Assembly: GCA_038134485.1 (NCBI GenBank)
Contig: JAYPVG010000002.1
Span: 1-64,000 of the forward strand
From: NORP240 sp038134485
GTDB taxonomy: Bacteria > Pseudomonadota > Gammaproteobacteria > Pseudomonadales > Pseudohongiellaceae
Direction: 5' to 3'
Length of the DNA: 64,000 nucleotides
Notes under the pieces: model-generated
Told to the model about the DNA's origin: nothing
Database searches by the model: none
Seen by the model: the letters and a program-made list of their open reading frames with translations, nothing else
Part shown: piece by piece, positions 42,172 through 50,276 of the stretch
How positions within the stretch are numbered: position 1 is the first letter of the stretch
Layout: every line of letters begins with the position of its first letter
Translations under genes and position numbers: made by a program

Positions 42172-42846
42172 ATGGCTATTTCGGAGTGGCCTGAACAAGA
42201 ACGACCGAGGGAAAGGCTTATAGCCTGCGGTGCCAGCGTCCTGAGCGACGCCGAATTGCTTGCAATTTGCCTTCGTTGCGGCGTTCGCGGTCGATCTGCG
42301 CTGGATCTGGCCAGGCAGGCGTTGGCGCATTTCGGCAATCTCAGCCGTTTGTTTGACTGTGGTCCGGAGGAGATGCGGGACGTCGACGGCTTTGGCCCGG
42401 AAAAATATGCCGTGCTTCAGGCGGCAATAGAACTTTCCAGGCGTCAGTTAAAGGAAGAACTGCCGCAAGGTGAGATGCTCGCGAGTTCCCGTGCTACCCG
42501 CAGTTATCTCAATGCCAGGTTCAAGTCTCGGAAGCAAGAGACATTCAGCTGCATATTTCTGAACAATCAGCACTATGTCGTTACTATTGAAGACCTGTTC
42601 AATGGAACCATTGACGGCACAGCAGTCTACCCTCGTGAGGTTGTGAAGCGTTGTCTCCATCACAATGCAGCGGCAGTCATATTCGCCCACAATCACCCCT
42701 CGGGTATTGCCGAACCGAGTCGGGCGGATATCAATATTACACGCAGGTTGCAGGCTGCGCTGGACACCATTGATGTGCGGGTGCTCGATCATTTCGTAGT
42801 CGGTGACCCGGAAGTTGTTTCCCTGGCCGAGCGGGGCCTGATGTAG
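42172..42846 (+). CDS. radC: RadC family (UPF0758) JAMM/MPN protein
   Basis: 224 residues from the ATG at 42172, with AAGGA about 5 bases upstream; a TTG at 42166 is possible. An N-terminal helix-hairpin-helix part (LSDAELLAICLRCGVRGRSALDLARQAL, RDVDGFGPEKYAVLQAAIELSRR) is followed by an MPN/JAMM domain with HNAAAVIFAHNHPSGIAEPSRADINITRRLQAAL, including the metal-binding HxHPSG and a downstream Asp. RadC was linked to DNA repair, but its true role is unsettled. It lies between coaBC and rpmB, a conserved order. Confidence 0.95.
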   Translation: MAISEWPEQERPRERLIACGASVLSDAELLAICLRCGVRGRSALDLARQALAHFGNLSRLFDCGPEEMRDVDGFGPEKYAVLQAAIELSRRQLKEELPQGEMLASSRATRSYLNARFKSRKQETFSCIFLNNQHYVVTIEDLFNGTIDGTAVYPREVVKRCLHHNAAAVIFAHNHPSGIAEPSRADINITRRLQAALDTIDVRVLDHFVVGDPEVVSLAERGLM

Positions 42847-42888
42847 CTCTGGTGTGCAACCCGCAGTCGATCGAAGATCCCGGAATGA

Positions 42889-42917
42889 TTGCTTAGACGA
42901 GGGCTTTCTGGTATAAA
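42889..42917 (+). promoter_or_regulatory. sigma-70 promoter for rpmB-rpmG
   Basis: TTGCTT at 42889-42894, a 17-base spacer, and TATAAA at 42912-42917, followed by GC-containing sequence typical of ribosomal protein promoters. It is the best promoter match in the 190 bases before rpmB and leaves a leader of about 110 bases. Confidence 0.6.
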
Positions 42918-43036
42918 ACGCAGCTCTTTTTTGGCAGGTCCCCGATAATTGCGTCAACTAGGTAATTGAGAGGATCTGACTGGTCGCGAGGCGGCATTTT
43001 TCACACAGCTTTTGGATCAAGAAACGGGGTTCACTG

Positions 43037-43273
43037 ATGTCTAGGGTATGCATGGTGACTGGCAAGAAACCGGTCACGGGAAACAATGTTTCACACGCTA
43101 ACAGAAGAACGCGTCGTCGTTTTTCGCCTAACCTCCATACCCATCGATTCTGGGTTGAGTCGGAGAAACGTTTCGTTAAATTGCGGGTGTCCAGCAAGGG
43201 TATGCGCATCATAGACAAGCAAGGCATCGATATGGTGCTGGCCAGCCTGCGTGATAAGGGCGTCAGGGTCTGA
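43037..43273 (+). CDS. rpmB: 50S ribosomal protein L28
   Basis: 78 residues. MSRVCMVTGKKPVTGNNVSHANRRTRRRFSPNLHTHRFWVESEKRFVKLRVSSKGMRIIDKQGI is a full-length L28 of the non-zinc type (one Cys only). It is a structural component of the large ribosomal subunit and is followed 33 bases later by rpmG, the universal L28-L33 pair of Gammaproteobacteria. Confidence 0.98.
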   Translation: MSRVCMVTGKKPVTGNNVSHANRRTRRRFSPNLHTHRFWVESEKRFVKLRVSSKGMRIIDKQGIDMVLASLRDKGVRV

Positions 43274-43306
43274 TTATTTAAAAGACAAACTAACGAGCAA
43301 ATAGCC

Positions 43307-43462
43307 ATGCGTGACAAAATTAAGCTGGTTTCCAGCGCAGGAACAGGGCACTACTACACCACTGACAAGAACAAGCGTAATATGCCGGACAAGATGGAAA
43401 TCAAGAAGTTCGATCCAGTGGTTCGCAAACACGTGATCTATAAAGAGTCCAAGATCAAGTAG
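43307..43462 (+). CDS. rpmG: 50S ribosomal protein L33
   Basis: 51 residues: MRDKIKLVSSAGTGHYYTTDK, then NKRNMPDKMEIKKFDPVVRKHVIYKESKIK. Normal length; it lacks the zinc-binding Cys pairs of the other L33 type. It directly follows rpmB and is closed by a strong terminator. Confidence 0.97.
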   Translation: MRDKIKLVSSAGTGHYYTTDKNKRNMPDKMEIKKFDPVVRKHVIYKESKIK

Positions 43463-43490
43463 GCGCCCGAACGCGCGTCTGATATGCAAA

Positions 43491-43526
43491 GGCCTGTAGT
43501 CGTGTCGACTGCAGGCCCTTTTTATT
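43491..43526 (+). terminator. rho-independent terminator after rpmB-rpmG
   Basis: A 12-base stem, GGCCTGTAGTCG (43491-43502) against CGACTGCAGGCC (43506-43517), has one G-U pair, a three-base loop, and TTTTTATTTT after it. It lies 29 bases beyond the rpmG stop. Confidence 0.92.
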
Positions 43527-43592
43527 TTCCGGTTTAGATTCTGAAACTAAACGCCAGCCATTGTCCTCGGTCACGCGGATGTGGCTCAGGCG

Positions 43593-44561
43593 TCACTTCC
43601 CCTTGCTTAGCCGCTTCGACAGCCGTTCAACGGTAGCCAGAAGCTTGGGATCCTCGTCAAATTCCTTTTTCAGTTTTCCGACAGTGGTAGAAACGGTGCC
43701 GTAGCGTTTCAATTTGAATAGCCTGGCAATTGATTGCAGCGTGACTGCAGACAATTCCTGGCAAAGATACATCGCCACCCAGCGAGGAACGTTCTTGGAA
43801 CCCGGACCCCTGGCAGCTTTGTAGATGCTCGTTTCCGACACCTTGAACTGTGTGGCAACAACATTGACGATATCTTTGCAGGAAGGCCGCCACTTGGCGT
43901 TAGCTCCTCTCGATACGCCTCGCACCTTGGTGGCTGAGCGTTTCCTTTTTGCCTGCGTGCGAAACTTTTCGTCGCCCATAATGGAGGGCAGGTTTTTCTT
44001 GCCATAGAAAGACGCCAATTCATCGTCGACACCTTCACTGACGTACTTGCGATAGCCTGCACTTCGTTTGGCAACCGCTAATCGTAATTGTCGCAGTGCG
44101 GATTCTCTTTCAAACCATATCGGGGGTTTCTTTTTGCTTACGTAGCTCGTGTAACTGGACCACCTGTATGAGGCTACCTCTCCGGAACGCACCAGACAAT
44201 GGACATATCGAGTTAGCGGCAGCAGGTACTGTTCCGGCTGTATCAGGACCGCCTTATAGCGGCCTCGAAATAAAGAGCCATCAGATTTTTTCAGGCGCTG
44301 GTAGTACTGAGTGTACAGGCCATCTATCTGGCGCATAAAGCGGGAAAGGTTGGCTTCAGGGGTCTTGATCACCAGGTGATATTGATTTCTCAGAAGGCAA
44401 TATGCGTGTACCTGAACATTCAGTCTTTCACAGGTCTCTTCCAGGCATGTCAGGAATGCCTCGAAATAGCGGTCTGAGGGAAATACGCGCTGTCCGTCCA
44501 GACCATAATTGGAAACATGATAAACAGCATCCGGATATTCAATTCGTAGCGGTCTGGCCAT
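43593..44561 (-). CDS. RAYT-like (REP-associated tyrosine) transposase with DnaA C-terminal-like domain
   Basis: 322 residues. Residues 1-140 are the Y1/IS200-like transposase domain: MARPLRIEYPDAVYHVSNYG, HAYCLLRNQYHLVIKTPEANLSRFMRQIDGLYTQYYQR, LFRGRYKAVLI, and LTRYVHCLV with the probable catalytic Tyr119. The family's HUH pair (usually NHYH) reads NQYH, so the first His is Gln60. Residues 228-310 (SCKDIVNVVATQFKVSETSIY through VPRWVAMYLCQELSAVTLQSIARLFKL) resemble the DnaA C-terminal DNA-binding domain, a known fusion in this family. No REP-type repeats are seen nearby. It is a single-copy chromosomal gene with normal GC. The His loss may mean a domesticated or inactive enzyme. Confidence 0.85.
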   Translation of the reverse strand: MARPLRIEYPDAVYHVSNYGLDGQRVFPSDRYFEAFLTCLEETCERLNVQVHAYCLLRNQYHLVIKTPEANLSRFMRQIDGLYTQYYQRLKKSDGSLFRGRYKAVLIQPEQYLLPLTRYVHCLVRSGEVASYRWSSYTSYVSKKKPPIWFERESALRQLRLAVAKRSAGYRKYVSEGVDDELASFYGKKNLPSIMGDEKFRTQAKRKRSATKVRGVSRGANAKWRPSCKDIVNVVATQFKVSETSIYKAARGPGSKNVPRWVAMYLCQELSAVTLQSIARLFKLKRYGTVSTTVGKLKKEFDEDPKLLATVERLSKRLSKGK

Positions 44562-44833
44562 GACTAGGTTCCTGTGCGGATATTATTGTCGTTATTGATA
44601 CAACGGGGACGCAGGCGCTGGCGGCTGAGAAACAGATTAGAGCTGACCCCACTGACCTTGTCCATATAGTTAACGCAATTAACGTGATAGGTCAACCGAT
44701 GCCCGAATTATTGGTGGATTGACCTGTTAATCGAAAACCAAGATCAATTCATAGAGAGCAATTGCCGCATACACTTTTTAACTTATTGTTCCAGACAGAA
44801 ATTGCTCGGCAATTGCTGCTGGAAAATTGTGCT
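44562..44833. other. intergenic region between the RAYT-like gene and cmoB
   Basis: 272 bases. It holds an imperfect dyad with AGGTCAA and TTGACCT arms (about 44690-44730) and no T-run, so it is not a classical terminator. CAATTGC occurs several times around 44759-44820. No gene, tRNA or REP element was recognised. Confidence 0.4.
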
Positions 44834-45814
44834 CTAGTCAGGGTTGATTGCCGTCACTATTACCCGTTTTGGTGCGGGCAATCCTTCGCAGGTATTGCCA
44901 GAATCGTTGGGGTCAAGGCCATCTATCAGCGACTGGAATGGCATCCAGCTAGTGCTGTGCTGTTCGTCAGGAGTAGTTACGGAGCTATCTACCATTTTTA
45001 TTTCGCAGAAGCCGGCTCGCTGCAGCCAGCGTTCGAGGGTTGGCGGGCTGGGTATGAACCAGACATTGCCCATTCTGGCGTAGCGCCCAGCCGGCGTAAG
45101 AGAATACCCCAAATCGCCGTCAACGATGAGTGTTTCGAGTATCAGCTGTCCACCTGGGACAAGAACCTTTTTCAACTGCAGCAGGTGATCGATGGGAGAA
45201 CGTACATGGTAGATTACCCCCATGGAAAAAACGGTATCGTAATACGCGAAAGGCCCCGGGTAGTCCTCGAGGCTGAGTGGTAGGACGAAGCAAGGACTTT
45301 GACGCAGATAATTTTTGACTGTCAGGAACTGCATGACGTACAGCAAGTAGGGCTCAACGCCAATCACCAGGCGGGCGCCTTCTCCAAGAGCGCGCCAACA
45401 TTGGTAACCATTACCGCAGCCAACATCCAGAACTTTGCGCCCGCCCAGTGGCAAGATATGGGGCAGCACTCGATTCCACTTCATATCGGATTGCCATTCG
45501 GACTCTACTTGCACACCAAACAATTCGAAAGGGCCTTTGCGCCACGGTATAAATTGCCGCAACATCTTTTCAAGTTTGTCGGCTGTGCCAACAGAGTCTG
45601 GCTTTGCTCCGATTCGTATCTGAGTTTTCAGGTCGACGCTTTTGGGCTCCAGGTCCGGTAAATTTTTTATGGTCTCGAGCCAGCGGTGCAAATCGCCATG
45701 CGTAAACCTTTCGATAAAGCCTGCGTCTGTTATGTGTTGTAATTCTCTGAGGGGCGAGTCTTTGCCAGCATCTCGAAGATGTTTTAAAAGGAACGGATCA
45801 GGGGTAGTTGTCAC
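44834..45814 (-). CDS. cmoB: tRNA U34 carboxymethyltransferase CmoB
   Basis: 326 residues from a GTG at 45814 that overlaps the cmoA stop as GTGA; the open frame reaches 45847, inside cmoA. WRKGPFELFGVQVESEWQSDMKWNRVLPHI, the SAM motif KVLDVGCGNGYQCWRALGEGARLVIGVEP, FDTVFSMGVIYH-like YYDTVFSMGVIYHVRSPIDHLLQLK and NVWFIPSPPTLERWLQRAGF match CmoB. It transfers the carboxymethyl group of carboxy-SAM (made by CmoA) onto 5-hydroxyuridine at the wobble position, giving cmo5U in tRNAs. The coupling with cmoA is the normal arrangement. Confidence 0.95.
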   Translation of the reverse strand: MTTTPDPFLLKHLRDAGKDSPLRELQHITDAGFIERFTHGDLHRWLETIKNLPDLEPKSVDLKTQIRIGAKPDSVGTADKLEKMLRQFIPWRKGPFELFGVQVESEWQSDMKWNRVLPHILPLGGRKVLDVGCGNGYQCWRALGEGARLVIGVEPYLLYVMQFLTVKNYLRQSPCFVLPLSLEDYPGPFAYYDTVFSMGVIYHVRSPIDHLLQLKKVLVPGGQLILETLIVDGDLGYSLTPAGRYARMGNVWFIPSPPTLERWLQRAGFCEIKMVDSSVTTPDEQHSTSWMPFQSLIDGLDPNDSGNTCEGLPAPKRVIVTAINPD

Positions 45815-46542
45815 TTGATGGCAACCAATGACGCAAAGTTGAAGCACTGGAACCAGACATCGACGGTTTTGAATCCGCTAGCAAGGATTCTCTGTTTGTG
45901 GGAGTCAATGGTTTCCGGTAGCAGCACGTTTTCGAGGGCCGATCTTTTCCGGCTAATCTCCAGTTCCGAGTAACCCATACGTTGCTTGAAGTTGTGGTAG
46001 CTGTCGATGAACAGCTGGTCGAGCGTTGTATCCGGGAAACCTATCTTCTCTGACAGTATCAATATGCCGCCAGGCTCCATTCCATGATAAATATGTTCCA
46101 GCAGAGCGGCACGATCTTCAATGTCAATAAATTGCAGTGTGAAGTTCATCACCACGACCGACGCGCATGTAATTTCTGTACTGCGGATGTCCTGGCAAAG
46201 GATTTCGATTTGGGGCAAGTCATTCTGATAGAGCTCCATTTTGTTCCGACAACGATCTATCATCGCGGGGGAATTATCCACTGCCACCAGTCGGTAGTCC
46301 CGATGGGGCACTTGATGAAGTATTGCTGTAGCTGCGGCACCCAGGGAGCAACCCAGATCGTATACCGTCGAGCCGGTTCGGCAGTATTGTCTGGCAAGCA
46401 GCCCAATCATCGAAATGATGGTCGAGTATCCAGGCACCGACCGGTTTATCATGTCTTCGAAGACTTCAGCCACATTTTCGTCGAATGAGAATTCAAGCGG
46501 CGCCATGGGGTTTGCAAACAGAGTGTCTTTTTTTGAACCCAA
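45811..46542 (-). CDS. cmoA: carboxy-S-adenosyl-L-methionine synthase CmoA
   Basis: 243 residues from a TTG at 46542; this is the only start that keeps the conserved N-terminus (SKKDTLFANPMAPLEFSFDENVAEVFEDMINRSVPGYS). The carboxy-SAM pocket residues of E. coli CmoA are kept: Tyr in RSVPGYS, Asn in VVMNFTLQF and Arg in SRKRSALENV. YDLGCSLGAAATAIL is the SAM motif. It converts SAM and prephenate to carboxy-SAM. A second, diverged CmoA-like gene is in the island at 11263-11973. The TTG start and GTGA junction with cmoB suggest modest, coupled expression. Confidence 0.95.
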   Translation of the reverse strand: MGSKKDTLFANPMAPLEFSFDENVAEVFEDMINRSVPGYSTIISMIGLLARQYCRTGSTVYDLGCSLGAAATAILHQVPHRDYRLVAVDNSPAMIDRCRNKMELYQNDLPQIEILCQDIRSTEITCASVVVMNFTLQFIDIEDRAALLEHIYHGMEPGGILILSEKIGFPDTTLDQLFIDSYHNFKQRMGYSELEISRKRSALENVLLPETIDSHKQRILASGFKTVDVWFQCFNFASLVAIK

Positions 46543-46675
46543 CTTTTGAACTCAACGTTGTGTCGTATTATTAATCTGGCGGTACAAGGAGTCTTTTGAT
46601 CCAGGCTGACTCACCCGCCGATACCGGGTACTCTAATTAACTCGACCCCGACCGGGTAAGCCCGGAGTTTGCCAC

Positions 46676-47218
46676 ATGTCAGAACCTGATCCCAGACCGG
46701 CCCGACTGCTTATCGAGTATTTACCGATGCTTGAGCGCACCCTGCAAGGCGAGGGGGTTCTGGATCTAGCCTGCGGCTCCGGGCGTAATGGGATTTTTCT
46801 TGTCAGGCATAATATTCCAGTCATTTTTGCCGACATTAATTCCGCTGTACTGGAAAGAATCTCTGGCCGGCTTGCGGATTCTGCTTGTGGCACCAGTTAC
46901 TGGCAAGTGGATTTCGAACGACCGGGGTGCAGGCCTCTTGCTGGCAAAGAGTTTGACGCGATAATGGTGTTTAATTACCTTCATCGGCCATTGATCCCTG
47001 CTATTCGGAACAGTGTGAGGCCGGGAGGCTTACTACTCTATGAAACTTTTACCTCCAGGCAGGCGACTTTGGGTAAGCCCAGCAATCCGGATTACCTGTT
47101 GCAATCCGGCGAGTTGCGTTACTTGTTTAAGGACTGGGATATCCTTCATTATTTCGAAGGCATCGATAGCGAACCGCAGAAATATTATGCCAATCTGGTG
47201 GCTCGCAAGCCGGTGTGA
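46676..47218 (+). CDS. class I SAM-dependent methyltransferase (TehB-like), substrate unknown
   Basis: 180 residues. The SAM motif GVLDLACGSGRNGIFLVRHNIPVIFADINSAVLERI (27-62) is followed by FDAIMVFNYLHRPLIPAIRNSVRPGGLLLYETFTSRQATLGKPSNPDYLL, the arrangement of small stand-alone TehB/UbiE-like methyltransferases. GFDxE-type specific motifs are absent, so I give no symbol. It is divergent from cmoA and lies 6 bases before the YgjP-like gene, probably in one transcript. Confidence 0.85.
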   Translation: MSEPDPRPARLLIEYLPMLERTLQGEGVLDLACGSGRNGIFLVRHNIPVIFADINSAVLERISGRLADSACGTSYWQVDFERPGCRPLAGKEFDAIMVFNYLHRPLIPAIRNSVRPGGLLLYETFTSRQATLGKPSNPDYLLQSGELRYLFKDWDILHYFEGIDSEPQKYYANLVARKPV

Positions 47219-47224
47219 CAGGGA

Positions 47225-47965
47225 TTGAATACGGAGCTCAGGGCAGTGAGAGTCATACCACTTAATTTTAGTGACAGGTCCAGTAATCTCAGGCATATCG
47301 ACTGCGAAATCAAACGCAGCTGCCGCAAGAGTCTGGCTATACACGTAGGCTATCGAAAGGTAGAAGTTCGCAGCCCTCTGTGGGCCAGCAGACGAGAAAT
47401 TCGCGGTTTTCTGATACGTAACCAGGAGTGGATAGAACAGAAGCTACGAGAAGAGGCCAAGCGATACCGCGAATCCCTGAGAATCGAGCACGGCAGAAAA
47501 ATATTTTATCGCGCCCGGGATCGCCGCATAGTATTCCAGGAATATCCGCGACACCGGATCGAGATCACCAGAGACGAGTTCATAATCCAGGGGCCATCGC
47601 TGACCGCGAAAAAGGCGCGAGAGCAGGTAGAACGCTATCTTCAGCAGCGAGCCAGTCGCTACCTTCCGGATCGGGCAAGAGCACTGGCGAGGTATCTGCG
47701 GGTGAGCCGGCGTCTCAAGGAAATCAAGCTACGCAAGACAAAAACGAAGTGGGGGCATTGCACTTCGTCCGGGGTTGTGCAATTCAATTGGTTAATCATG
47801 CTGGCACCCAATTCGATCATTGACTACATGATTGCCCACGAAATCTCCCACCTTGTCCATATGGACCACTCGGAGAAATTCTGGACGCTGGTGGAATCAA
47901 TCTGCCCAGACTACGAATATTATCGGGAATGGTTGAAGCAGCACGAGCATCGGTTGTGGCTGTAA
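47225..47965 (+). CDS. YgjP-like (M48-related, DUF45) metallopeptidase-fold protein
   Basis: 246 residues from a TTG at 47225; a GTG at 47246 is an alternative. VHVGYRKVEVRSPLWASRREIRGFLIRNQEWIEQKL-like sequence (residues 35-75) opens the DUF45 domain. The zinc motif is MIAHEISHLVHMDHSEKFWTLVESICPDY (about 200-228), with HExxH and a downstream His. VRRLKEIKLRKTKTKWGHCTSSGVVQFNWLIMLAP-like stretch (about 160-195) is diagnostic. Relatives have reported metal-dependent phosphohydrolase or peptidase activity; the role here is undefined. It is convergent with trmB. Confidence 0.88.
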   Translation: MNTELRAVRVIPLNFSDRSSNLRHIDCEIKRSCRKSLAIHVGYRKVEVRSPLWASRREIRGFLIRNQEWIEQKLREEAKRYRESLRIEHGRKIFYRARDRRIVFQEYPRHRIEITRDEFIIQGPSLTAKKAREQVERYLQQRASRYLPDRARALARYLRVSRRLKEIKLRKTKTKWGHCTSSGVVQFNWLIMLAPNSIIDYMIAHEISHLVHMDHSEKFWTLVESICPDYEYYREWLKQHEHRLWL

Positions 47966-47972
47966 TAAAGGG

Positions 47973-48689
47973 TCACTCGCGCTCGTAACACAAATCCCAC
48001 ACGTCGTGGCCAAGTTTCCGGCCGCGCTTCTCGAATTTGGTTGCAGGCCGGTCGCCAGGATCTACGAACTGACCTGTCCTGGCCTGATTCACCAGGCCGT
48101 CGGTATTATCCAGAACTTCAAGCATCTGCTCTGCATAAGGGTGCCAATCGGTAGCCAGACGCAGGTGTCCGCCAGCCTCAAGCTTGCGGTGCAGTAGTGC
48201 AACAAACTCTGACTGGATCAGGCGCCGCTTGTGATGACGTTTCTTATGCCAGGGGTCTGGGAAGAATATCTGAATTCCCCGCAGGCTCCCGTCGGCAATA
48301 CAATGCTCCATAACCTCCCGCGCATCGTGGTTGATTACCCTGATATTGTTGAGCTGTTTCTGATCGATACCCATAAGCAGCTTACCGATACCTGGCTGAT
48401 GAACCTCAATTCCTATAAAGTTTGTTTCCGGTAATTTGGCAGCCATGGCCAGAAGCGAATCGCCCATGCCAAAGCCGATTTCTATGACCACTGGATTGCG
48501 GTTTCTAAACAGCGCAATCAGGTCCAGGGGCTGCGGTCGGTATTCCACCACGAAGTCGGCGGACAGGGTTTTCAGCGCCTTTCGCTGAGAGCTGGTTAAA
48601 CGGCCGCCCCGAATTACGTAGCTGCGGACCGGGCGCCAGCCAGATGTTGTTAAGGGACGTCCGGAACCGAGTTTGTCAATTACCGGCAT
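47973..48689 (-). CDS. trmB: tRNA (guanine-N7-)-methyltransferase
   Basis: 238 residues. VIRGGRLTSSQRKALKTL, VVIEIGFGMGDSLLAMAAKLPETNFIGIEVHQPGIGKLL, IQIFFPDPWHKKRHHKRRLIQSEFVALLHRKLEAGGHLRLATDWHPYAEQMLE are the TrmB hallmarks. It forms m7G46 in tRNA variable loops with SAM. It is the last gene of the minus-strand run DUF423-thiS-thiG-trmB, starting 5 bases after thiG. Confidence 0.97.
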   Translation of the reverse strand: MPVIDKLGSGRPLTTSGWRPVRSYVIRGGRLTSSQRKALKTLSADFVVEYRPQPLDLIALFRNRNPVVIEIGFGMGDSLLAMAAKLPETNFIGIEVHQPGIGKLLMGIDQKQLNNIRVINHDAREVMEHCIADGSLRGIQIFFPDPWHKKRHHKRRLIQSEFVALLHRKLEAGGHLRLATDWHPYAEQMLEVLDNTDGLVNQARTGQFVDPGDRPATKFEKRGRKLGHDVWDLCYERE

Positions 48690-48694
48690 ATCGA

Positions 48695-49486
48695 CTAGAA
48701 AAATGTGCCGTCGATCGGTGAAGACGCGCTGGCGTACAGCCGTCTGGGCATACGTCCTGACAGAAAAGCTTCCCGGCCCGCCTCCACGGCTTTTTTCATC
48801 GCCGCGGCCATCAGTACAGGATTTCCCGCCTCGGCAATGGCGGTGTTCATCAGGACGCCATCACACCCGAGTTCCATAGCTATTGCCGCGTCAGACGCGG
48901 TACCCACGCCGGCATCGACGATAATCGGCACTTTCGCGTTTTCAAGGATCATTCGGATGTTGTAAGGATTTCTTATGCCAAGACCAGAACCGATAGGTGC
49001 GCCTAGAGGCATCACAGCGACGCAGCCAATTTCCTCGAGGCGCCTGGCGACCAGAGGGTCATCGCTGGTGTAAACCATGACATCGAAATCTTCGGCCACC
49101 AGTTTCTCAGCGGCGATCAGGGTTTCTGTGACATTGGGGTAGAGTGTTTTCTGGTCGCCCAGAACCTCCAATTTAACCAGTTTGTGGCCATCAAGGAGCT
49201 CGCGCGCCATTCGACAAGTTCTAACGGCGTCATCAGCGTTGTAGCAGCCCGCAGTATTGGGCAGGATGGTGTATTCCTCGGGGGAGATTACCTCCAGCAG
49301 GCTGGGCTCCCCTTCATGCTGTCCCATATTGACGCGTCGAATTGCCACCGTGATGATTTCGGCGCCACTGGCCTGAAGGGCGGATAAATTTTGCTGGAAA
49401 TCCTGATACTTTCCACTGCCGATAATGAGCCGAGACTGATAAGTCTTGCCAGCAATACTAAGGGTTTTGTCCTGTGTCTGGATCAT
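48695..49486 (-). CDS. thiG: thiazole synthase ThiG
   Basis: 263 residues, a TIM barrel. SRLIIGSGKYQDFQQNLSALQASGAEIITVAIRRVNMGQ, LPNTAGCYNADDAVRTCRMARELLDGHKLVKLEVLGDQKTLYPNVTETL (with the Schiff-base Lys in VKLEV), and VPIIVDAGVGTASDAAIAMELGCDGVLMNTAIAEAGNPVLMAAAM define it. It condenses DXP-derived imine, dehydroglycine and ThiS thiocarboxylate into the thiazole of thiamine. thiS is 59 bases upstream. Confidence 0.97.
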   Translation of the reverse strand: MIQTQDKTLSIAGKTYQSRLIIGSGKYQDFQQNLSALQASGAEIITVAIRRVNMGQHEGEPSLLEVISPEEYTILPNTAGCYNADDAVRTCRMARELLDGHKLVKLEVLGDQKTLYPNVTETLIAAEKLVAEDFDVMVYTSDDPLVARRLEEIGCVAVMPLGAPIGSGLGIRNPYNIRMILENAKVPIIVDAGVGTASDAAIAMELGCDGVLMNTAIAEAGNPVLMAAAMKKAVEAGREAFLSGRMPRRLYASASSPIDGTFF

Positions 49487-49545
49487 GATCTGCCTGGAAG
49501 TCTACCCGTTACCTTAAAAGAGTTAAATTCTGCGAGAGCTGACGG

Positions 49546-49746
49546 TTAGCCGCCTCCAATCGCCTGAACAATTTCCAGGCTATCGCCTTCGCGAAGCTGC
49601 AACAAATCATATTCACTGCGCGGTACGATTTCCTGATTCAGCTCGACAGCGATTCTGTTATTACCCAGAGACAGCAGTTCTATCAATTGAGTCAGGCTGC
49701 TGTCTTTTGGCACTGATAGAGTTTCCCCGTTAACCTTAACGTCCAT
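49546..49746 (-). CDS. thiS: sulfur carrier protein ThiS
   Basis: 66 residues, ubiquitin-like. It ends EIVQAIGGG, with the C-terminal GG that is adenylated and thiocarboxylated. The core RIAVELNQEIVPRSEYDLLQLREGDSLEI fits. It donates sulfur to ThiG, encoded next. It begins 12 bases after the DUF423 gene ends. Confidence 0.94.
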   Translation of the reverse strand: MDVKVNGETLSVPKDSSLTQLIELLSLGNNRIAVELNQEIVPRSEYDLLQLREGDSLEIVQAIGGG

Positions 49747-49758
49747 GACTTCTCTAAC

Positions 49759-50142
49759 TCAGGCAGCAAAAGTTTCGGTCAGGGCAAACCACATCAGTGC
49801 GCCCCAGCCGGCGAGAAAGGCGACACCGCCAATGGGTGTGATTGCGCCCAACCATCGAATACCACTGACCGCCAGAACATAGAGACTACCGGAGAAAATC
49901 AATATTCCGGCGAGGAACAGATATCCGCCGGCCCGTAATAAGGTCGATGCCGGGTAGTGAACGCTGAGTATCCCGACGCCGATCAGGGCGAGGGCATGAT
50001 ACATGTGGTATTGAACGCCTGTCTGGAAGGTGCCCAGCAACTGCTCCGATAGCCGGTTAGAAAGGCCGTGGGCAGCAAAGGCGCCAAGAGAAACAGCGAG
50101 GAAACCATTGACTGCGGCGAGGAAAATAAACAGTTTAGCCAT
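49759..50142 (-). CDS. DUF423 family (YgdD-like) inner-membrane protein
   Basis: 127 residues with four membrane helices. LFIFLAAVNGFLAVSLGAFAAHGLSNRLSEQLLGTFQTGVQYHMYHALALIGVGIL, LFLAGILIFSGSLYVLAVSGIRWLGAITPIGGVAFLAGWGAL are the family's conserved stretches (GAFGAHGL-like and FSGSLY). Function is unknown. It heads the DUF423-thiS-thiG-trmB run and lies past the rpoH terminator. Confidence 0.92.
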   Translation of the reverse strand: MAKLFIFLAAVNGFLAVSLGAFAAHGLSNRLSEQLLGTFQTGVQYHMYHALALIGVGILSVHYPASTLLRAGGYLFLAGILIFSGSLYVLAVSGIRWLGAITPIGGVAFLAGWGALMWFALTETFAA

Positions 50143-50220
50143 GGTGCCGCATTGTGTCTGCTGGACCCCGGCAAATCAAGTTGGTATTCGACCCAGCCGA
50201 TTCTCTTGTTGCCTAGCAAC

Positions 50221-50246
50221 AAAAAGCCGCCCAGCGGGCGGCTTTT
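50221..50246 (-). terminator. rho-independent terminator after rpoH
   Basis: GCCGCCC (50226-50232) and GGGCGGC (50236-50242) form a perfect 7-base GC stem with a three-base loop. AAAAA on the left and TTTT on the right flank it, giving T-runs on both strands. It lies 31 bases beyond the rpoH stop and before the DUF423 gene. Confidence 0.92.
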
Positions 50247-50276
50247 CTGTTTGATTTAAAGGGACTGGCAGCTTGG

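Noticed and set aside
43463..44760. REP/BIME repeats flanking the RAYT-like gene
   Set aside because: The only strong hairpin nearby is the rpmG terminator. No GTAG/CTAC-type REP head was seen.
44762..45283. Plus-strand open frame opposite cmoB
   Set aside because: It is the antisense shadow of a clearly homologous cmoB and has no recognisable family features.
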